A DNA stretch of 64,000 bases from Mesorhizobium sp. (GCA_004020645.1 SAQL01000009.1:62001-126000), one strand, 5' to 3'. Shown: positions 1 to 8,561, counted from the first letter of the stretch. Notes: generated by a model not told the origin, from the sequence alone. Program-made: numbers and translations.

Positions 1-86
1 ATCCGCGCCGCGTCAAACGCGTGCGCATCGTGGAGACCCAGAAGGGCGAGCGCCGCCGGCGCGCGGTGCGCGCCGAGCAGGCCTAA
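1..86 (+). CDS. C-terminal tail of probable CorC/TlyC (hemolysin-like) protein, partial
   Basis: The frame is open from the window edge to a TAA at 84-86 and encodes only 27 residues, beginning PRRVKRVRI and ending in a basic tail. The PRRVKRVRI string resembles the end of the transporter-associated (CorC_HlyC) domain that closes CorC/TlyC CBS-domain proteins. In rhizobia a corC/ybeX gene normally lies directly upstream of lnt, and lnt is found here about 3.4 kb downstream. The identification rests on this short motif and on expected gene order, so it is tentative. Confidence 0.45.
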   Translation, partial: PRRVKRVRIVETQKGERRRRAVRAEQA

Positions 87-103
87 GAGGTGCCGCTCGC
101 CCG

Positions 104-574
104 ATGACGGTCGACGATCCCTTCAAGCACTCAACCCTAGGCTCCGGCATATTCTACAAGAATCCGCGCGCCGCATTGATCTGGCTTGAAAAGGCTTTCG
201 GATTCGAGCCAAGCATGGTGGTCAGCGACGCTGATGGCAGGCTCGTCCATTCCGAGATGCGGTTCGGTGACGGCTATGTCATCGTCGATGCCGAATGGGC
301 CGACCATGTCGCCAGCCCCGCGTCGGTCGCCGGCAAGAACACGCAGTCGGTCTATGTGCGCCTCAAGGACGGCATTGATGCCCACTGCGATCGTGCAAGG
401 GCGGCGGGAGCCGAGATCGTCCAGGAGCCTGCTGACCAGTTCTACGGTGAACGGCAGTACAGGGTGCGTGATCCTGAAGGTCACGTCTGGACCTTTTCCC
501 AGACCGTACGCTCCGTTCCACGCGAGGAGGCTGAGCGGCTGGGCGATCTACAGATCGAAGGCTGGCACCAATAG
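104..574 (+). CDS. VOC (glyoxalase/bleomycin resistance) family protein
   Basis: The 156-residue product has the vicinal oxygen chelate fold pattern. It has an N-terminal beta-alpha module (residues about 10-60, with NPRAALIWLEKAFGFEP), a middle GDGYVIV strand, and a C-terminal module ending in the typical DPEGHVWTFSQ motif near residue 125, whose acidic residue is usually a metal ligand. An AGAGG ribosome binding site lies about 14 bases before the ATG. Proteins of this type are small cytosolic enzymes or drug-binding proteins; the substrate cannot be read from the sequence. It sits 17 bases after the preceding gene and may be co-transcribed with it. It is convergent with the FAD oxidase downstream. 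Confidence 0.8.
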   Translation: MTVDDPFKHSTLGSGIFYKNPRAALIWLEKAFGFEPSMVVSDADGRLVHSEMRFGDGYVIVDAEWADHVASPASVAGKNTQSVYVRLKDGIDAHCDRARAAGAEIVQEPADQFYGERQYRVRDPEGHVWTFSQTVRSVPREEAERLGDLQIEGWHQ

Positions 575-844
575 CGTCTCGTTACCCAGCAATCAATGGT
601 GGCTCCCGACCAGCCGGACCCGCTTCGCGCAGCCTTCGATATTCAACATTGTAGTCGTGCATCAGCGCATAATCTTTTCTGCGAATTTCCACTACGGTTG
701 GTGAGCGGAAGTTCCCACGCCTGTGCTCAATTGGGAAGATGCGCCGATACGGTCATTCACGGCCGCGCAGCCGTAGCGCCCGGTTATGCACTCGCCCAGT
801 CGCCTCCGGCAGCGTCGCACCCATCCAACACCACCCCAAATTTA

Positions 845-2314
845 TCAAGTATCGCCCGCGCCGTCGGAACCGCTCACACCGGCATTCAGCCCCGGGCGGA
901 TGTTCTGGTTATGGTGGAAGACGTTGTCGGGGTCGTACGAGGACTTCACGTCAGCCAGCCGGTCAAAGACGGAGTCGCCGTACGCCTCCCGGACCCGGCC
1001 CGGGTCTTCGTCGCCGCCGAGGAAATTGACGTAGACGCCTTCGCGGAAGCGGCCAAGAGCGGCGAGGAACCCCTTCGTCCAGGCCGTCTCTCGGTCGCCG
1101 AAGTCCTCGCCGGGCCGCCACGCAGCGTGGACGATGATCGCGTGCGACGCTTGCCGGTTCCCGAACGCCGTCGCGCCCTCGGCCACTCGGCTCACCGCCC
1201 CCTTCAGATGGAACATTGCCACATACGACCGTGGCGACGAGCAGGAGAATGCGTGCCCGGCGATCACGTCGATGAGGTCGTCGCGGAGCGCGGGGAGGTG
1301 GGTGGCCTTCCAGTAGTAGTTCCAACCGTGGAGGACGGTCGAGTCGAGCGCGCTCTGGAATACCACGTACGGCTTGGGCCCGGCCAGATCGAGGAGCGGA
1401 GTCCGAAATGCGCGGAGCGGGCGGAGCGCCTTCTCACCGTCCTCGATCGGCCCGGCGTAGCACGCGCCCACCATCACCACCGGGCGCCAGTGCAGTTCCT
1501 CGGGAATGACCGATAGAGGCGGCACGGTGCAGAATTTTACGACCGTGCCGAGCTCGTCGGGAGCGTCGCGGATGAAGTCGCGGTAGAAACGGAGGACCTC
1601 CCCGGCGTCGCTCGCGTCCCAGAGGATGGGCCCGGCCAGAACGGTGGGCCCTACGGGGTGGAGGCGGAACTCGAACGAGGTGACCACGCCGAAGTTGCCG
1701 CCGCCGCCGCGCAACGCCCAGAACAGGTCGGGGTGCTCGTCCTCGGACGCCCGCAGCCGCTCGCCGTCGGCCGTCACGACGTCGGCGGCGAGGAGGTTGT
1801 CGACCGCGAGGCCATGCTTGCGCATCAGCCAGCCGATGCCACCGCCGAGGGTGAGCCCGGCGACTCCGGTATGGCTCACGATTCCGCCGGTGGTGGCCAG
1901 GCCGTGCGCCTGCGTCTCGCGGTCGACGTCGCCCCACAGCGCGCCACCCTGCACCCACGCCCTGCGGCCGGCGGGATCGACCCGCACGCCCCGCATCGCC
2001 GAGAGGTCGATGACGATCCCGTCGTCGCAAACGGCGGTGCCCGCCACGCCGTGGCCTCCGCCCCGTATGGCGATCTCCAGATCGTGGTCGCGAGCGAAGC
2101 GCACGGCCGCGACCACGTCGGCGGTCCCGATGCATCGGGCGATCAGATGCGGGCGCCGGTCAATGGCGCCGTTCCAGATTGCACGGGCGACATCGTAGTC
2201 GGCGTGGCTGGCATTGATCAGCCGGCCTCGGAACCCGTCGATTTCCACGACGGTTGGCTGCATGCTCCCGTGGTGGGCTTCTGCGTGCGTTGTTGTCGTC
2301 ATAGGTGTCGTCAT
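845..2314 (-). CDS. FAD-linked oxidase, berberine-bridge-enzyme type
   Basis: The 489-residue protein has the PCMH-type FAD-binding domain in its N-terminal half. IAIRGGGHG places the FAD-linking histidine at about residue 88, followed by LTLGGGIGWLMRKHGL and LRGGGGNFGVV. A C-terminal BBE segment ends in YDPDNVFHHNQNI. The second covalent cysteine of bicovalent family members is absent: the equivalent segment reads IVSHTGVAG, so flavin attachment is probably through histidine only. The ATG at 2314 is chosen because GAGGAGG precedes it at good spacing; a longer frame reaches 2392 without such a site. It is divergent from an HxlR regulator, which probably controls it. The substrate is unknown. 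Family members oxidise alcohols, sugars or polyketides. Confidence 0.85.
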   Translation of the reverse strand: MTTPMTTTTHAEAHHGSMQPTVVEIDGFRGRLINASHADYDVARAIWNGAIDRRPHLIARCIGTADVVAAVRFARDHDLEIAIRGGGHGVAGTAVCDDGIVIDLSAMRGVRVDPAGRRAWVQGGALWGDVDRETQAHGLATTGGIVSHTGVAGLTLGGGIGWLMRKHGLAVDNLLAADVVTADGERLRASEDEHPDLFWALRGGGGNFGVVTSFEFRLHPVGPTVLAGPILWDASDAGEVLRFYRDFIRDAPDELGTVVKFCTVPPLSVIPEELHWRPVVMVGACYAGPIEDGEKALRPLRAFRTPLLDLAGPKPYVVFQSALDSTVLHGWNYYWKATHLPALRDDLIDVIAGHAFSCSSPRSYVAMFHLKGAVSRVAEGATAFGNRQASHAIIVHAAWRPGEDFGDRETAWTKGFLAALGRFREGVYVNFLGGDEDPGRVREAYGDSVFDRLADVKSSYDPDNVFHHNQNIRPGLNAGVSGSDGAGDT

Positions 2315-2437
2315 CGTGTCCTCCTCACGTCGAGAGAGGCCACATCGGACCACGGCGGGCCGCTGCCGTATAGTCAACAATCTGGACTCCACAATCGGAG
2401 GCGGATGCGCAACACTGCTGTTGTGAGGACGTCCGTC

Positions 2438-3136
2438 ATGAGGACATACGGCCAGTACTGCCCCATCGCCCGTGGCGCCGAGATTTTCGCCGAGCGCTGG
2501 ACGCCGCTGATCATCCGCAACCTGTACCTTGGCTGCGGAAGCTTCAGCGAGATCCTGGAGGGCGCGCCCGGACTCTCCCGTACCCTGCTCTCAGAGCGGC
2601 TCAAGCAGCTCGAATGGGTCGGTGTCGTCGAGTCGAATCCCAAGCCAGACGGGCGCGGGCGCCACTACGAGCTCACGTCGGCGGGCCACGACCTCTTCAC
2701 GGTCTGCCAGTCGCTCGGCGAGTGGGGCGCGCATTGGCTCGAGATCGCCCCCCAGCACCTAGACCCCTTTGTGGCCCTGTGGTCGATGTGCAAGGCGCTC
2801 CGCCGGGACCGGCTCCCGGATCGACGCGTCGTCATCCGCTTCGACTTCACCGGCCGCCCACACCGGGAGCGCTATTGGCTACTCATCGAGCTCGGAGACA
2901 CAGAGATCTGCAAGACTTACCCTGGCTTCGACGAGGACCTTTACATCACGGCGGAAGCCGAAGCTTTCGTCAAATGGCACGCCGGCCAGCTCAGTTGGTC
3001 CCAAGTCACCCGCGAGGACCGCATCCGGCTCGACGGCGACCTGTCGCTCGCAAGAGCCTTCCCGACCTGGAACGCCCGCAGCATGTTCGCCCACATCCTG
3101 CCCGTCGCCCGCACCGCCACGAATCATGCAGGTTGA
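2438..3136 (+). CDS. HxlR-family winged-helix transcriptional regulator
   Basis: The 232-residue product starts MRTYGQYCPIARGAEIFAER and carries the HxlR winged helix in residues 1-100 (the WTPLIIRNL, FSEILEGAPGLSRTLLSERL and RGRHYELTSAG segments). The conserved N-terminal cysteine that senses oxidants or electrophiles in some members is present in QYCPIA. A C-terminal domain of about 120 residues is longer than in minimal HxlR proteins and may bind a ligand. The ATG at 2438 has GAGGA eight bases upstream; an ATG at 2405 is possible. The gene is divergent from the FAD oxidase across 123 bases, the usual arrangement for a local regulator and its target. Weak 4-bp inverted repeats (AGTC/GACT at 2372-2388) lie between them. 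Confidence 0.85.
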   Translation: MRTYGQYCPIARGAEIFAERWTPLIIRNLYLGCGSFSEILEGAPGLSRTLLSERLKQLEWVGVVESNPKPDGRGRHYELTSAGHDLFTVCQSLGEWGAHWLEIAPQHLDPFVALWSMCKALRRDRLPDRRVVIRFDFTGRPHRERYWLLIELGDTEICKTYPGFDEDLYITAEAEAFVKWHAGQLSWSQVTREDRIRLDGDLSLARAFPTWNARSMFAHILPVARTATNHAG

Positions 3137-3474
3137 CATTCCGGATGCGGCCTCCCGATGCGGCACCGCACCGCCAGCGTGTGACGTGAACAAACTCCAT
3201 ATCTCTCATGCTATCCGGAATGGAAAGCCGCCGGATTGCCGATCGAACCACTCGCCTGAAATTCACATAATTCGAAGCACTGATGCCGAGAGCGGGCGTA
3301 TTACCAAGGTCCGAAGACATCCAGTGTTTTGCCATTGGCTCGACGATTGCGAATGACAGCAACGGTTCGATTGCCGAAATTCAATCCGGCACGCAGGCTG
3401 AAGCGTGGCCGTTTGGAACGTGGACCGCAGCCTGATAAATCTTCTGCCGTGATTCGAACGACTCGGAAGCATTG
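3137..3474. other. Intergenic stretch between HxlR gene and lnt
   Basis: These 338 bases hold no recognised gene. One short open frame, ATG 3283 to TGA 3435 (50 codons), reads as plausible but unremarkable protein sequence with no family resemblance and no good ribosome binding site. The promoter for lnt should lie here, but no convincing -35/-10 pair was found. The stretch forms the right edge of the accessory segment that separates the putative corC tail from lnt. Confidence 0.5.
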
Positions 3475-5091
3475 ATGAAGCGCCTGGCCGGCCGGATAAT
3501 TCTGCTGTGGGGTTGGCGTCGCGCGCTTGTGGCGTTTTCTGCCGGGGCGCTGGCGGTTCTTGCGCAGGCGCCTTACGATTTCTTCGCCGTCGGTTTCGTT
3601 TCGTTTCCACTGCTGGTCTGGCTTCTCGACGGCGCGACCGGCGAAGCTTCCGATGGTTGGTTCCGGCGTTTGCGGCCGGCTTTCGCCATCGGCTGGTGGT
3701 TCGGCTTCGGCTATTTTCTCGCCGGCCTGTGGTGGATCGGCTCGGCACTTCTGGTCGAGGCCGACAGTTTCGCCTGGGCGCTTCCTTTCGCAGTGGTCGG
3801 AATTCCGCTGGCGCTCGCCTTTTTCTACGGCTTCGCAACAGCGGTTGCCCGGCTGCTGTGGAGCAACGACATCGGCCGCATCGCTGCTCTTGCCTTCGGC
3901 TTCGGGCTGGCGGAATGGCTGCGCGATTTTCTGTTCACCGGGTTCCCGTGGAATGCCGTCGGCTACGCGGCGATGCCGGTGCCCTTGCTTATGCAGAGCG
4001 TGTCGGTGACCGGCATGGTCGGCATGAACGCGCTGGCGGTCTTCGTCTTTGCACTGCCGGCCCTGCTTGCGGCGGGCCGGCATGTCCGCCTGGGAGCTGC
4101 ACTGCTTGCCGTTCTCGTCGCGGCCCATGTCGGCTTCGGCTATATCAGGCTTGCTGCCAAGGTCGAGCCCGCAACGCGCGCAATCGACGTCCGCATCGTG
4201 CAGCCGGCTGTCGACCTCAGCGAGAAGTGGGACGCTTCGCTGCCCGACCGGATCTTCGCCACGCTGATGGGGCTTTCGGCCAAGGCGCCGGAGGCCGGCC
4301 CAGGGACTGGCCCAGAGACAGGTCATGACAAGCCGCAATTGATTCTGTGGCCGGAAACCTCCGTGCCGTTTTTTTTCGCCGAACGTCCCGATGCGCTGAC
4401 CGCGCTGGGAGAGATGCTTGGCGACGGCCAGATGCTGATCGCCGGCGTCGTCCGGGAGGAGGGCGGCTCGGCGGCAGATGCCGACAGGCGGTACTACAAT
4501 TCGGTGGTGGCGATCGACGACAAAGGTGAAATCGCAGATGCTGTCGACAAGGTTCATCTGGTGCCCTTTGGCGAATATCTGCCTTTTGCCGACATGCTTG
4601 GCCGCATAGGGCTCAAACAGCTCGTCGCCGGGCCGACGACCTATGCGGCCGGCAATGAGCGGCATCCGATCACGCTGTCCGGTGGCATCCGCGTGCTTCC
4701 GTTCATTTGCTATGAAGTCATCTTTCCCGATCTGGTAGAGATTGACGCTACGTCAGCTGAGCTTATTGTGAATGTCACGAACGACGCCTGGTTCGGTGAC
4801 ACGCCGGGTCCATACCAGCATTTCAGGCAGGCGCAGGTTCGTGCTGTGGAGAACGGGGTGCCCTTGTTGCGTGCAGCCAATAACGGCATCTCCGCTGTCG
4901 TCGATCCGCGCGGGCGCATCCTCGATGCACTGGCGATCGACGCACGCGGAGCCGTCGATGTTCATGTTCCGATTTCCAATCAAGCCATCGTTTCTTCCAG
5001 CCAAAGACGCATTAACGGACTGCTGATCTTGTTGCTGTTTGCTCTGGCCGCTTTCACATTGAATGTAAGGCAAAAGCTACGGGCGAATTGA
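3475..5091 (+). CDS. lnt: Apolipoprotein N-acyltransferase
   Basis: Lnt transfers the third acyl chain from a phospholipid to the N-terminal cysteine of apolipoproteins at the periplasmic face of the inner membrane. The 538-residue product has about six hydrophobic segments in residues 1-215, then a nitrilase-type domain. The catalytic triad is visible as Glu294 (LWPETSVPF), Lys359 ([13 protein letters not shown]) and Cys412 ([10 protein letters not shown]), and a final membrane segment lies near residue 515. The ATG at 3475 follows GGAAG; a TTG one codon earlier is unlikely. In Sinorhizobium the homologue is known as actA and is needed for acid tolerance. Its substrates here would include the lipoproteins encoded in the tad locus (CpaD, TadD-like). 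Confidence 0.95.
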   Translation: MKRLAGRIILLWGWRRALVAFSAGALAVLAQAPYDFFAVGFVSFPLLVWLLDGATGEASDGWFRRLRPAFAIGWWFGFGYFLAGLWWIGSALLVEADSFAWALPFAVVGIPLALAFFYGFATAVARLLWSNDIGRIAALAFGFGLAEWLRDFLFTGFPWNAVGYAAMPVPLLMQSVSVTGMVGMNALAVFVFALPALLAAGRHVRLGAALLAVLVAAHVGFGYIRLAAKVEPATRAIDVRIVQPAVDLSEKWDASLPDRIFATLMGLSAKAPEAGPGTGPETGHDKPQLILWPETSVPFFFAERPDALTALGEMLGDGQMLIAGVVREEGGSAADADRRYYNSVVAIDDKGEIADAVDKVHLVPFGEYLPFADMLGRIGLKQLVAGPTTYAAGNERHPITLSGGIRVLPFICYEVIFPDLVEIDATSAELIVNVTNDAWFGDTPGPYQHFRQAQVRAVENGVPLLRAANNGISAVVDPRGRILDALAIDARGAVDVHVPISNQAIVSSSQRRINGLLILLLFALAAFTLNVRQKLRAN

Positions 5092-5225
5092 CAGTCGACA
5101 CATTAGAAACTCATACTGTAACGGCCTGAAATTTCTCGAAGTCGGTACGTTGTGTTGGGGCACTGGCCGCCGGCTTCGTTTGGGCAGAAAAACACAAAAA
5201 GCCGGAAAAATTCGGCGAGGAAAAA

Positions 5226-5645
5226 ATGGCAGAAGAAAACAAGAAGAAGCCGAATCCTATCGACATCCATGTCGGAAGTCGCATCAGGCTTCGTCGCAAT
5301 ATGTTGGGAATGAGTCAGGAGAAGCTGGGCGAGAATCTCGGCATAACGTTTCAGCAGATACAGAAATACGAAAAGGGAACCAATCGCGTTGGCGCCAGCC
5401 GTTTGCAGGCAATCGCCTCGATACTCGGCGTTCCTGTCGCTTTCTTTTTCGAGGACGCGCCGGGCCAGGAGACCGTGGGCAACCGCGGATTTGCCGAGGA
5501 TGCATCAATGGCTTCTGCCGTCGAATTCTGCGGCAGTCCTGAAGGTCTTCAACTCAACCGGGCCTTCGTCAAGATCGCCGACGTGAAGATACGCCGCAAG
5601 ATCATCGAGCTTGTGAAGGCCCTTTCCACCGACGAAGTCGATTGA
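5226..5645 (+). CDS. XRE-family HTH regulator, PhrR-like
   Basis: The 139-residue protein has a Cro/C1-type helix-turn-helix in residues 13-70 (GSRIRLRRNMLGMSQEKLG, then FQQIQKYEKG and RLQAIASILGV), followed by VAFFFEDAP and a C-terminal helix likely used for dimerisation. GAGGA lies five bases before the ATG. Such regulators are typical of the position between lnt and metK in rhizobia; the Sinorhizobium homologue near actA was described as the pH-regulated gene phrR. The target genes cannot be read from the sequence. The 134-base gap after lnt leaves room for its own promoter. Confidence 0.88.
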   Translation: MAEENKKKPNPIDIHVGSRIRLRRNMLGMSQEKLGENLGITFQQIQKYEKGTNRVGASRLQAIASILGVPVAFFFEDAPGQETVGNRGFAEDASMASAVEFCGSPEGLQLNRAFVKIADVKIRRKIIELVKALSTDEVD

Positions 5646-6015
5646 TTTGGGCCGACTAGTTGGCGGCCCTTGAAAAGCCGGAAATGGCGAGGCCGTCATA
5701 GCGGGGCAGGCAAATTCTCGCGATCTCGCGCATCGTGGAATTTACATCCCACAGGCATGCCGGAGAGCGCATCGATTTTGCTCGACGCCCATGCTCAAAG
5801 TCCTTTTCATCAACGTGTTGAAGCTGAGCACGGGTTTGGAGCTGGGCACGCCGGCGGCATCCTGCCGCCGGTCACAGCCAGTCGCAGTTGGTATAAGATA
5901 ATAGCGCGATTTTCATACCAGAATGACCGCACCGCTTGACGAGCGCCGCCCGGCACAGCTAACACGTGGCGCGCCAATCGGCAGCGTGCCGATATTTTTT
6001 CAAGAGGGGACACCC
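5646..6015 (+). promoter_or_regulatory. metK upstream region and structured leader
   Basis: This 370-base stretch has no gene. It contains a perfect 9-bp hairpin with a 3-base loop (5851-5871), then an AT-rich segment with TATAAG/ATAAT-like -10 candidates at about 5893-5905. A second hairpin follows immediately before the metK ribosome binding site (listed separately). The layout suggests a promoter near 5870-5905 and a leader of roughly 100 bases. No match to the SAM-II or SAM/SAH riboswitch cores was found by eye. Confidence 0.45.
5977..6000 (+). terminator. Terminator-like hairpin in the metK leader (candidate attenuator)
   Basis: ATCGGCA (5977-5983) pairs perfectly with TGCCGAT (5987-5993) around a GCG loop and is followed by A and six T residues. 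This is the shape of an intrinsic terminator. It ends only three bases before the metK ribosome binding site (AGAGGGGA, 6003-6010), so it cannot be the end of the upstream gene without also stopping metK transcription. An attenuator is the simplest reading. Confidence 0.6.
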
Positions 6016-7305
6016 GTGACGCGGCAAAACTATCTATTCACCTCGGAATCCGTTGCCGAGGGTCATCCCGACAAGGTCTGCGACCGTATCTCCGACGAGA
6101 TCGTCGATCTGGTTTATCGCGAGGCCAGAAAGACCGGCATGGACCCCTGGAAGGTCCGCGTCGCCTGCGAAACGCTGGCGACCACGAATCGCGTCGTTAT
6201 CGCCGGCGAGGTGCGCGTCCCCGAGACCCTGCTCAAGAAGGACAAGGCCGGCAACATCCTGATGGATGCCGCCGGTCATCCGCTCGTCAATCCGGCGAAG
6301 TTCAAGTCGGCCGCCCGCAAGGCGATCCGCGAAATCGGCTATGAACAGGCCGGTTTCCACTGGAAAACGGCAAAGATCGAGGTTCTGCTGCACGGCCAGT
6401 CGCCTGATATCGGCCAGGGCGTCGACAATGCCTCCGACCGGCAAGGCGAGGAAGGGGCCGGCGACCAGGGCATCATGTTCGGCTATGCCTGCCGCGAGAC
6501 GCCGGATCTGATGCCGGCGCCGATCTACTACAGCCACAAGATCCTCGAATTGCTGGCCGCGGCGCGCCATGAGGGCAACGGCGATGCCGGCCGGCTCGGG
6601 CCGGACGCCAAGAGCCAGGTCACCGTCCGCTATGTCGACGGCAAGGCGGCGGAAGTGACGCAGATCGTGCTGTCCACCCAGCATCTCGACGCCAGCTGGG
6701 ATTCGAAGAAGGTCCGCAACGTCGTCGAACCCTATATCCGCGAGGCGCTGGGCGACCTGAAGATCGCCGACAGCTGCAACTGGTACATCAACCCGACGGG
6801 CAAATTCGTCATCGGCGGGCCAGACGGCGACGCCGGCCTGACCGGGCGCAAAATCATCGTCGACACTTACGGCGGTGCTGCACCCCATGGCGGCGGTGCG
6901 TTTTCCGGCAAGGACACCACCAAGGTCGACCGATCCGCAGCCTATGCGGCACGCTATCTCGCCAAGAACGTGGTAGCCGCCAAGCTCGCCGATCGCTGCA
7001 CCATCCAGCTTTCCTATGCCATTGGCGTCGCCCAGCCGCTGTCGGTCTATGTCGACCTGCACGGCACCGGCAAGGTCGATGAGGCAAAGCTCGAGCAGGC
7101 GCTGCGCACAGTGATGGACCTATCGCCGTCCGGCATCCGCCGTCACCTCGATCTCAACAAGCCGATTTACGCCAAGACGTCGTCTTATGGCCATTTCGGC
7201 CGCAAGGCCGGCCGCGACGGGTCCTTCTCCTGGGAAAAGACCGACCTCGGCAAGGCGCTCAAGGATGCACTCGCCGAAGCGCCGGCCGAAGCAGTCGCGG
7301 CCTAA
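6016..7305 (+). CDS. metK: S-adenosylmethionine synthetase
   Basis: MetK makes S-adenosylmethionine from methionine and ATP in the cytosol. The 429-residue product has the ATP-binding [14 protein letters not shown] motif near the N terminus, [19 protein letters not shown] in the middle, and the [20 protein letters not shown] phosphate-binding loop around residue 290. It is longer than the 384-residue E. coli enzyme because of insertions common in alphaproteobacteria. The GTG at 6016 is chosen because AGAGGGGA lies five bases upstream and the protein then begins [20 protein letters not shown], as in homologues; an upstream frame from 5923 is not family-like. It is 11 bases from trmB, forming an operon. 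Confidence 0.95.
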   Translation: MTRQNYLFTSESVAEGHPDKVCDRISDEIVDLVYREARKTGMDPWKVRVACETLATTNRVVIAGEVRVPETLLKKDKAGNILMDAAGHPLVNPAKFKSAARKAIREIGYEQAGFHWKTAKIEVLLHGQSPDIGQGVDNASDRQGEEGAGDQGIMFGYACRETPDLMPAPIYYSHKILELLAAARHEGNGDAGRLGPDAKSQVTVRYVDGKAAEVTQIVLSTQHLDASWDSKKVRNVVEPYIREALGDLKIADSCNWYINPTGKFVIGGPDGDAGLTGRKIIVDTYGGAAPHGGGAFSGKDTTKVDRSAAYAARYLAKNVVAAKLADRCTIQLSYAIGVAQPLSVYVDLHGTGKVDEAKLEQALRTVMDLSPSGIRRHLDLNKPIYAKTSSYGHFGRKAGRDGSFSWEKTDLGKALKDALAEAPAEAVAA

Positions 7306-7316
7306 CCGCGGCGTCC

Positions 7317-8018
7317 ATGGATCCGAAAGACCGGCCAAGCCGTGCGACCGAAGCATTTTTCGGTCGCCGGCGCGGCAAGACCATCCGCCCGCAGCAGGCG
7401 GCGGCACTGGAAAGCGGCTTCAGCACCTACCGGCTCGATCTGACGGCTGGACCACCGGCCGATTTGCGCAGCCTGTTCGAAGCCGATGTCCGCGCCATTC
7501 ATCTCGAAATTGGTTTTGGTGGCGGCGAGCACCTGCTGCATCGGGCGACGGCGGCTCCCGAGACCGGTTTCGTCGGCGTCGAGCCTTTCGTCAACGGCAT
7601 GGCCAAGATGATGATGGCGGTCAGGGAACGCCCGCTTGCCAATCTTCGGGTCTATGACGACGACGCCACACGCCTGCTCGACTGGCTCCCGCAAGCCTCG
7701 CTCGACGGCATCGACCTGCTCTATCCCGATCCCTGGCCGAAGAAGAAACACTGGAAGCGCCGCTTCGTCAGTCCGGTCAATCTCGACCGTTTCGCGCGCG
7801 TGCTGAAGTCAGGCGGAAAATTCCGCTTTGCGTCCGATATCGACAGCTATGTGAACTGGACGCTGCTGCACTGCCGGGCACATGATGCGTTTGCGTGGCA
7901 GGCTGAAGAGGCAGCCGACTGGCAGCGGCCCTATGAGGGTTGGCCGGGTACCCGCTACGAGGCCAAGGCCATTCGCGAAGGCCGGCGGCCGGCCTATCTC
8001 ACCTTCGTCCGAAGATAG
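7317..8018 (+). CDS. trmB: tRNA (guanine-N7)-methyltransferase
   Basis: TrmB methylates G46 of tRNA at N7 using S-adenosylmethionine, the product of the preceding gene. The 233-residue protein has the class I methyltransferase glycine motif [13 protein letters not shown] at about residue 63, and the TrmB signature [15 protein letters not shown] near residue 140. Its C terminus, [20 protein letters not shown], is also family-typical. It starts 11 bases after metK, so the two are almost certainly co-transcribed, as in many rhizobia. Confidence 0.93.
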   Translation: MDPKDRPSRATEAFFGRRRGKTIRPQQAAALESGFSTYRLDLTAGPPADLRSLFEADVRAIHLEIGFGGGEHLLHRATAAPETGFVGVEPFVNGMAKMMMAVRERPLANLRVYDDDATRLLDWLPQASLDGIDLLYPDPWPKKKHWKRRFVSPVNLDRFARVLKSGGKFRFASDIDSYVNWTLLHCRAHDAFAWQAEEAADWQRPYEGWPGTRYEAKAIREGRRPAYLTFVRR

Positions 8019-8061
8019 GCATGTTTCGTTAAGCATCGCGCATCGCGCGCTTTGCCGTCGA

Positions 8062-8082
8062 CGAGGACCAAGGATGTCCTCG
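8062..8082. terminator. Hairpin between convergent trmB and small-protein gene
   Basis: CGAGGAC (8062-8068) pairs perfectly with GTCCTCG (8076-8082) across a 7-base loop. It lies between the 3' ends of two convergent genes, which suits a shared terminator. There is no T tract on either side, so it is either a weak terminator or a 3'-end stabilising structure. Confidence 0.4.
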
Positions 8083-8098
8083 CCCTGCGTCGCCGGTC

Positions 8099-8263
8099 TT
8101 AGAAGCGGCCGATCTTGTTGAAGGCGGCCGGATCCATGCCGAGATTGCGCAGATCGTGCGCGCGCGGCTTGCGCCCGGCTTCGACGGCGTGCGAAGCGGC
8201 GACGGCGCTGCCGAACACGGTGAAGAAATCGCCGATGGCCGAGAAAACCTTGCGGTTGGTCAT
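8099..8263 (-). CDS. Small conserved-looking protein, 54 residues, function unknown
   Basis: On the minus strand an ATG at 8263, preceded by GAAAGGG at eight bases, opens a 54-codon frame ending in TAA at 8099. The product begins MTNRKVFSAIGDFFTVFGSA and ends in NLGMDPAAFNKIGRF. It has an amphipathic N-terminal helix, a basic middle (GRKPRAHDLR) and a hydrophobic-aromatic end. The layout recalls the short basic DUF1127-type proteins common in rhizobia, but the sequence is not a clear match. Coding support comes from the good ribosome binding site, sensible codon use, and its fit into the space convergent to trmB. Confidence 0.6.
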   Translation of the reverse strand: MTNRKVFSAIGDFFTVFGSAVAASHAVEAGRKPRAHDLRNLGMDPAAFNKIGRF

Positions 8264-8435
8264 GATTATGCCCTTTCACCGCTGCAATGCGTGGTTGAAT
8301 TTGTGCAGCGCAACATAGATAGGCACGTATTGCCTGATATCACAGGGATGTCGCCGCATGGCCGCTATGCGTTCTGTGCAAGGCTGCCGCCTCCGGCAGT
8401 TTCGCCCGGCCCTGCATGCGGGCCACGCATCCGGA

Positions 8436-8464
8436 CTTGAAACGACGGCCGCGATCGTCTATAT
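8436..8464 (+). promoter_or_regulatory. Promoter of the rimP-nusA-infB operon
   Basis: CTTGAA (8436-8441) and CTATAT (8459-8464) are separated by exactly 17 bases, which matches the rhizobial housekeeping consensus CTTGAC-N17-CTATAT with one mismatch. Transcription would start near 8471, giving a leader of about 90 bases before rimP. Confidence 0.75.
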
Positions 8465-8492
8465 CAACCTCAAATTCTTGGTCGGTATGGCG

Positions 8493-8524
8493 AAGAGTGG
8501 GTCCACCCGGTCCCGCTCTTTTTT
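8493..8524 (+). terminator. Leader hairpin with T tract upstream of rimP (candidate attenuator)
   Basis: AAGAGTGGG (8493-8501) pairs with CCCGCTCTT (8512-8520) with one G-T wobble, and the right arm runs into TTTTA. The structure begins about 22 bases after the predicted start site and ends 37 bases before the rimP ATG. It therefore lies inside the operon's own leader. Since the operon encodes NusA, a termination factor, autoregulation by attenuation is a reasonable inference. Confidence 0.65.
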
Positions 8525-8561
8525 ATTACCTTCCGACCGCCAATGAAGCGACAGGAATAGA

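Noticed and set aside
1658..2437. N-terminal extension of the HxlR frame
   Set aside because: The in-frame region upstream of 2405 is antisense to the FAD oxidase gene and reads as low-quality protein sequence; the family begins at 2438.
3283..3435. 50-codon open frame before lnt
   Set aside because: It has no ribosome binding site and no family resemblance; it is mentioned only in the intergenic note.
5900..6015. SAM-II or SAM/SAH riboswitch before metK
   Set aside because: No match to the conserved cores was found, and no sequence complementary to the AGAGGGGA ribosome binding site was seen in the leader. Only the terminator-like hairpin is supported.
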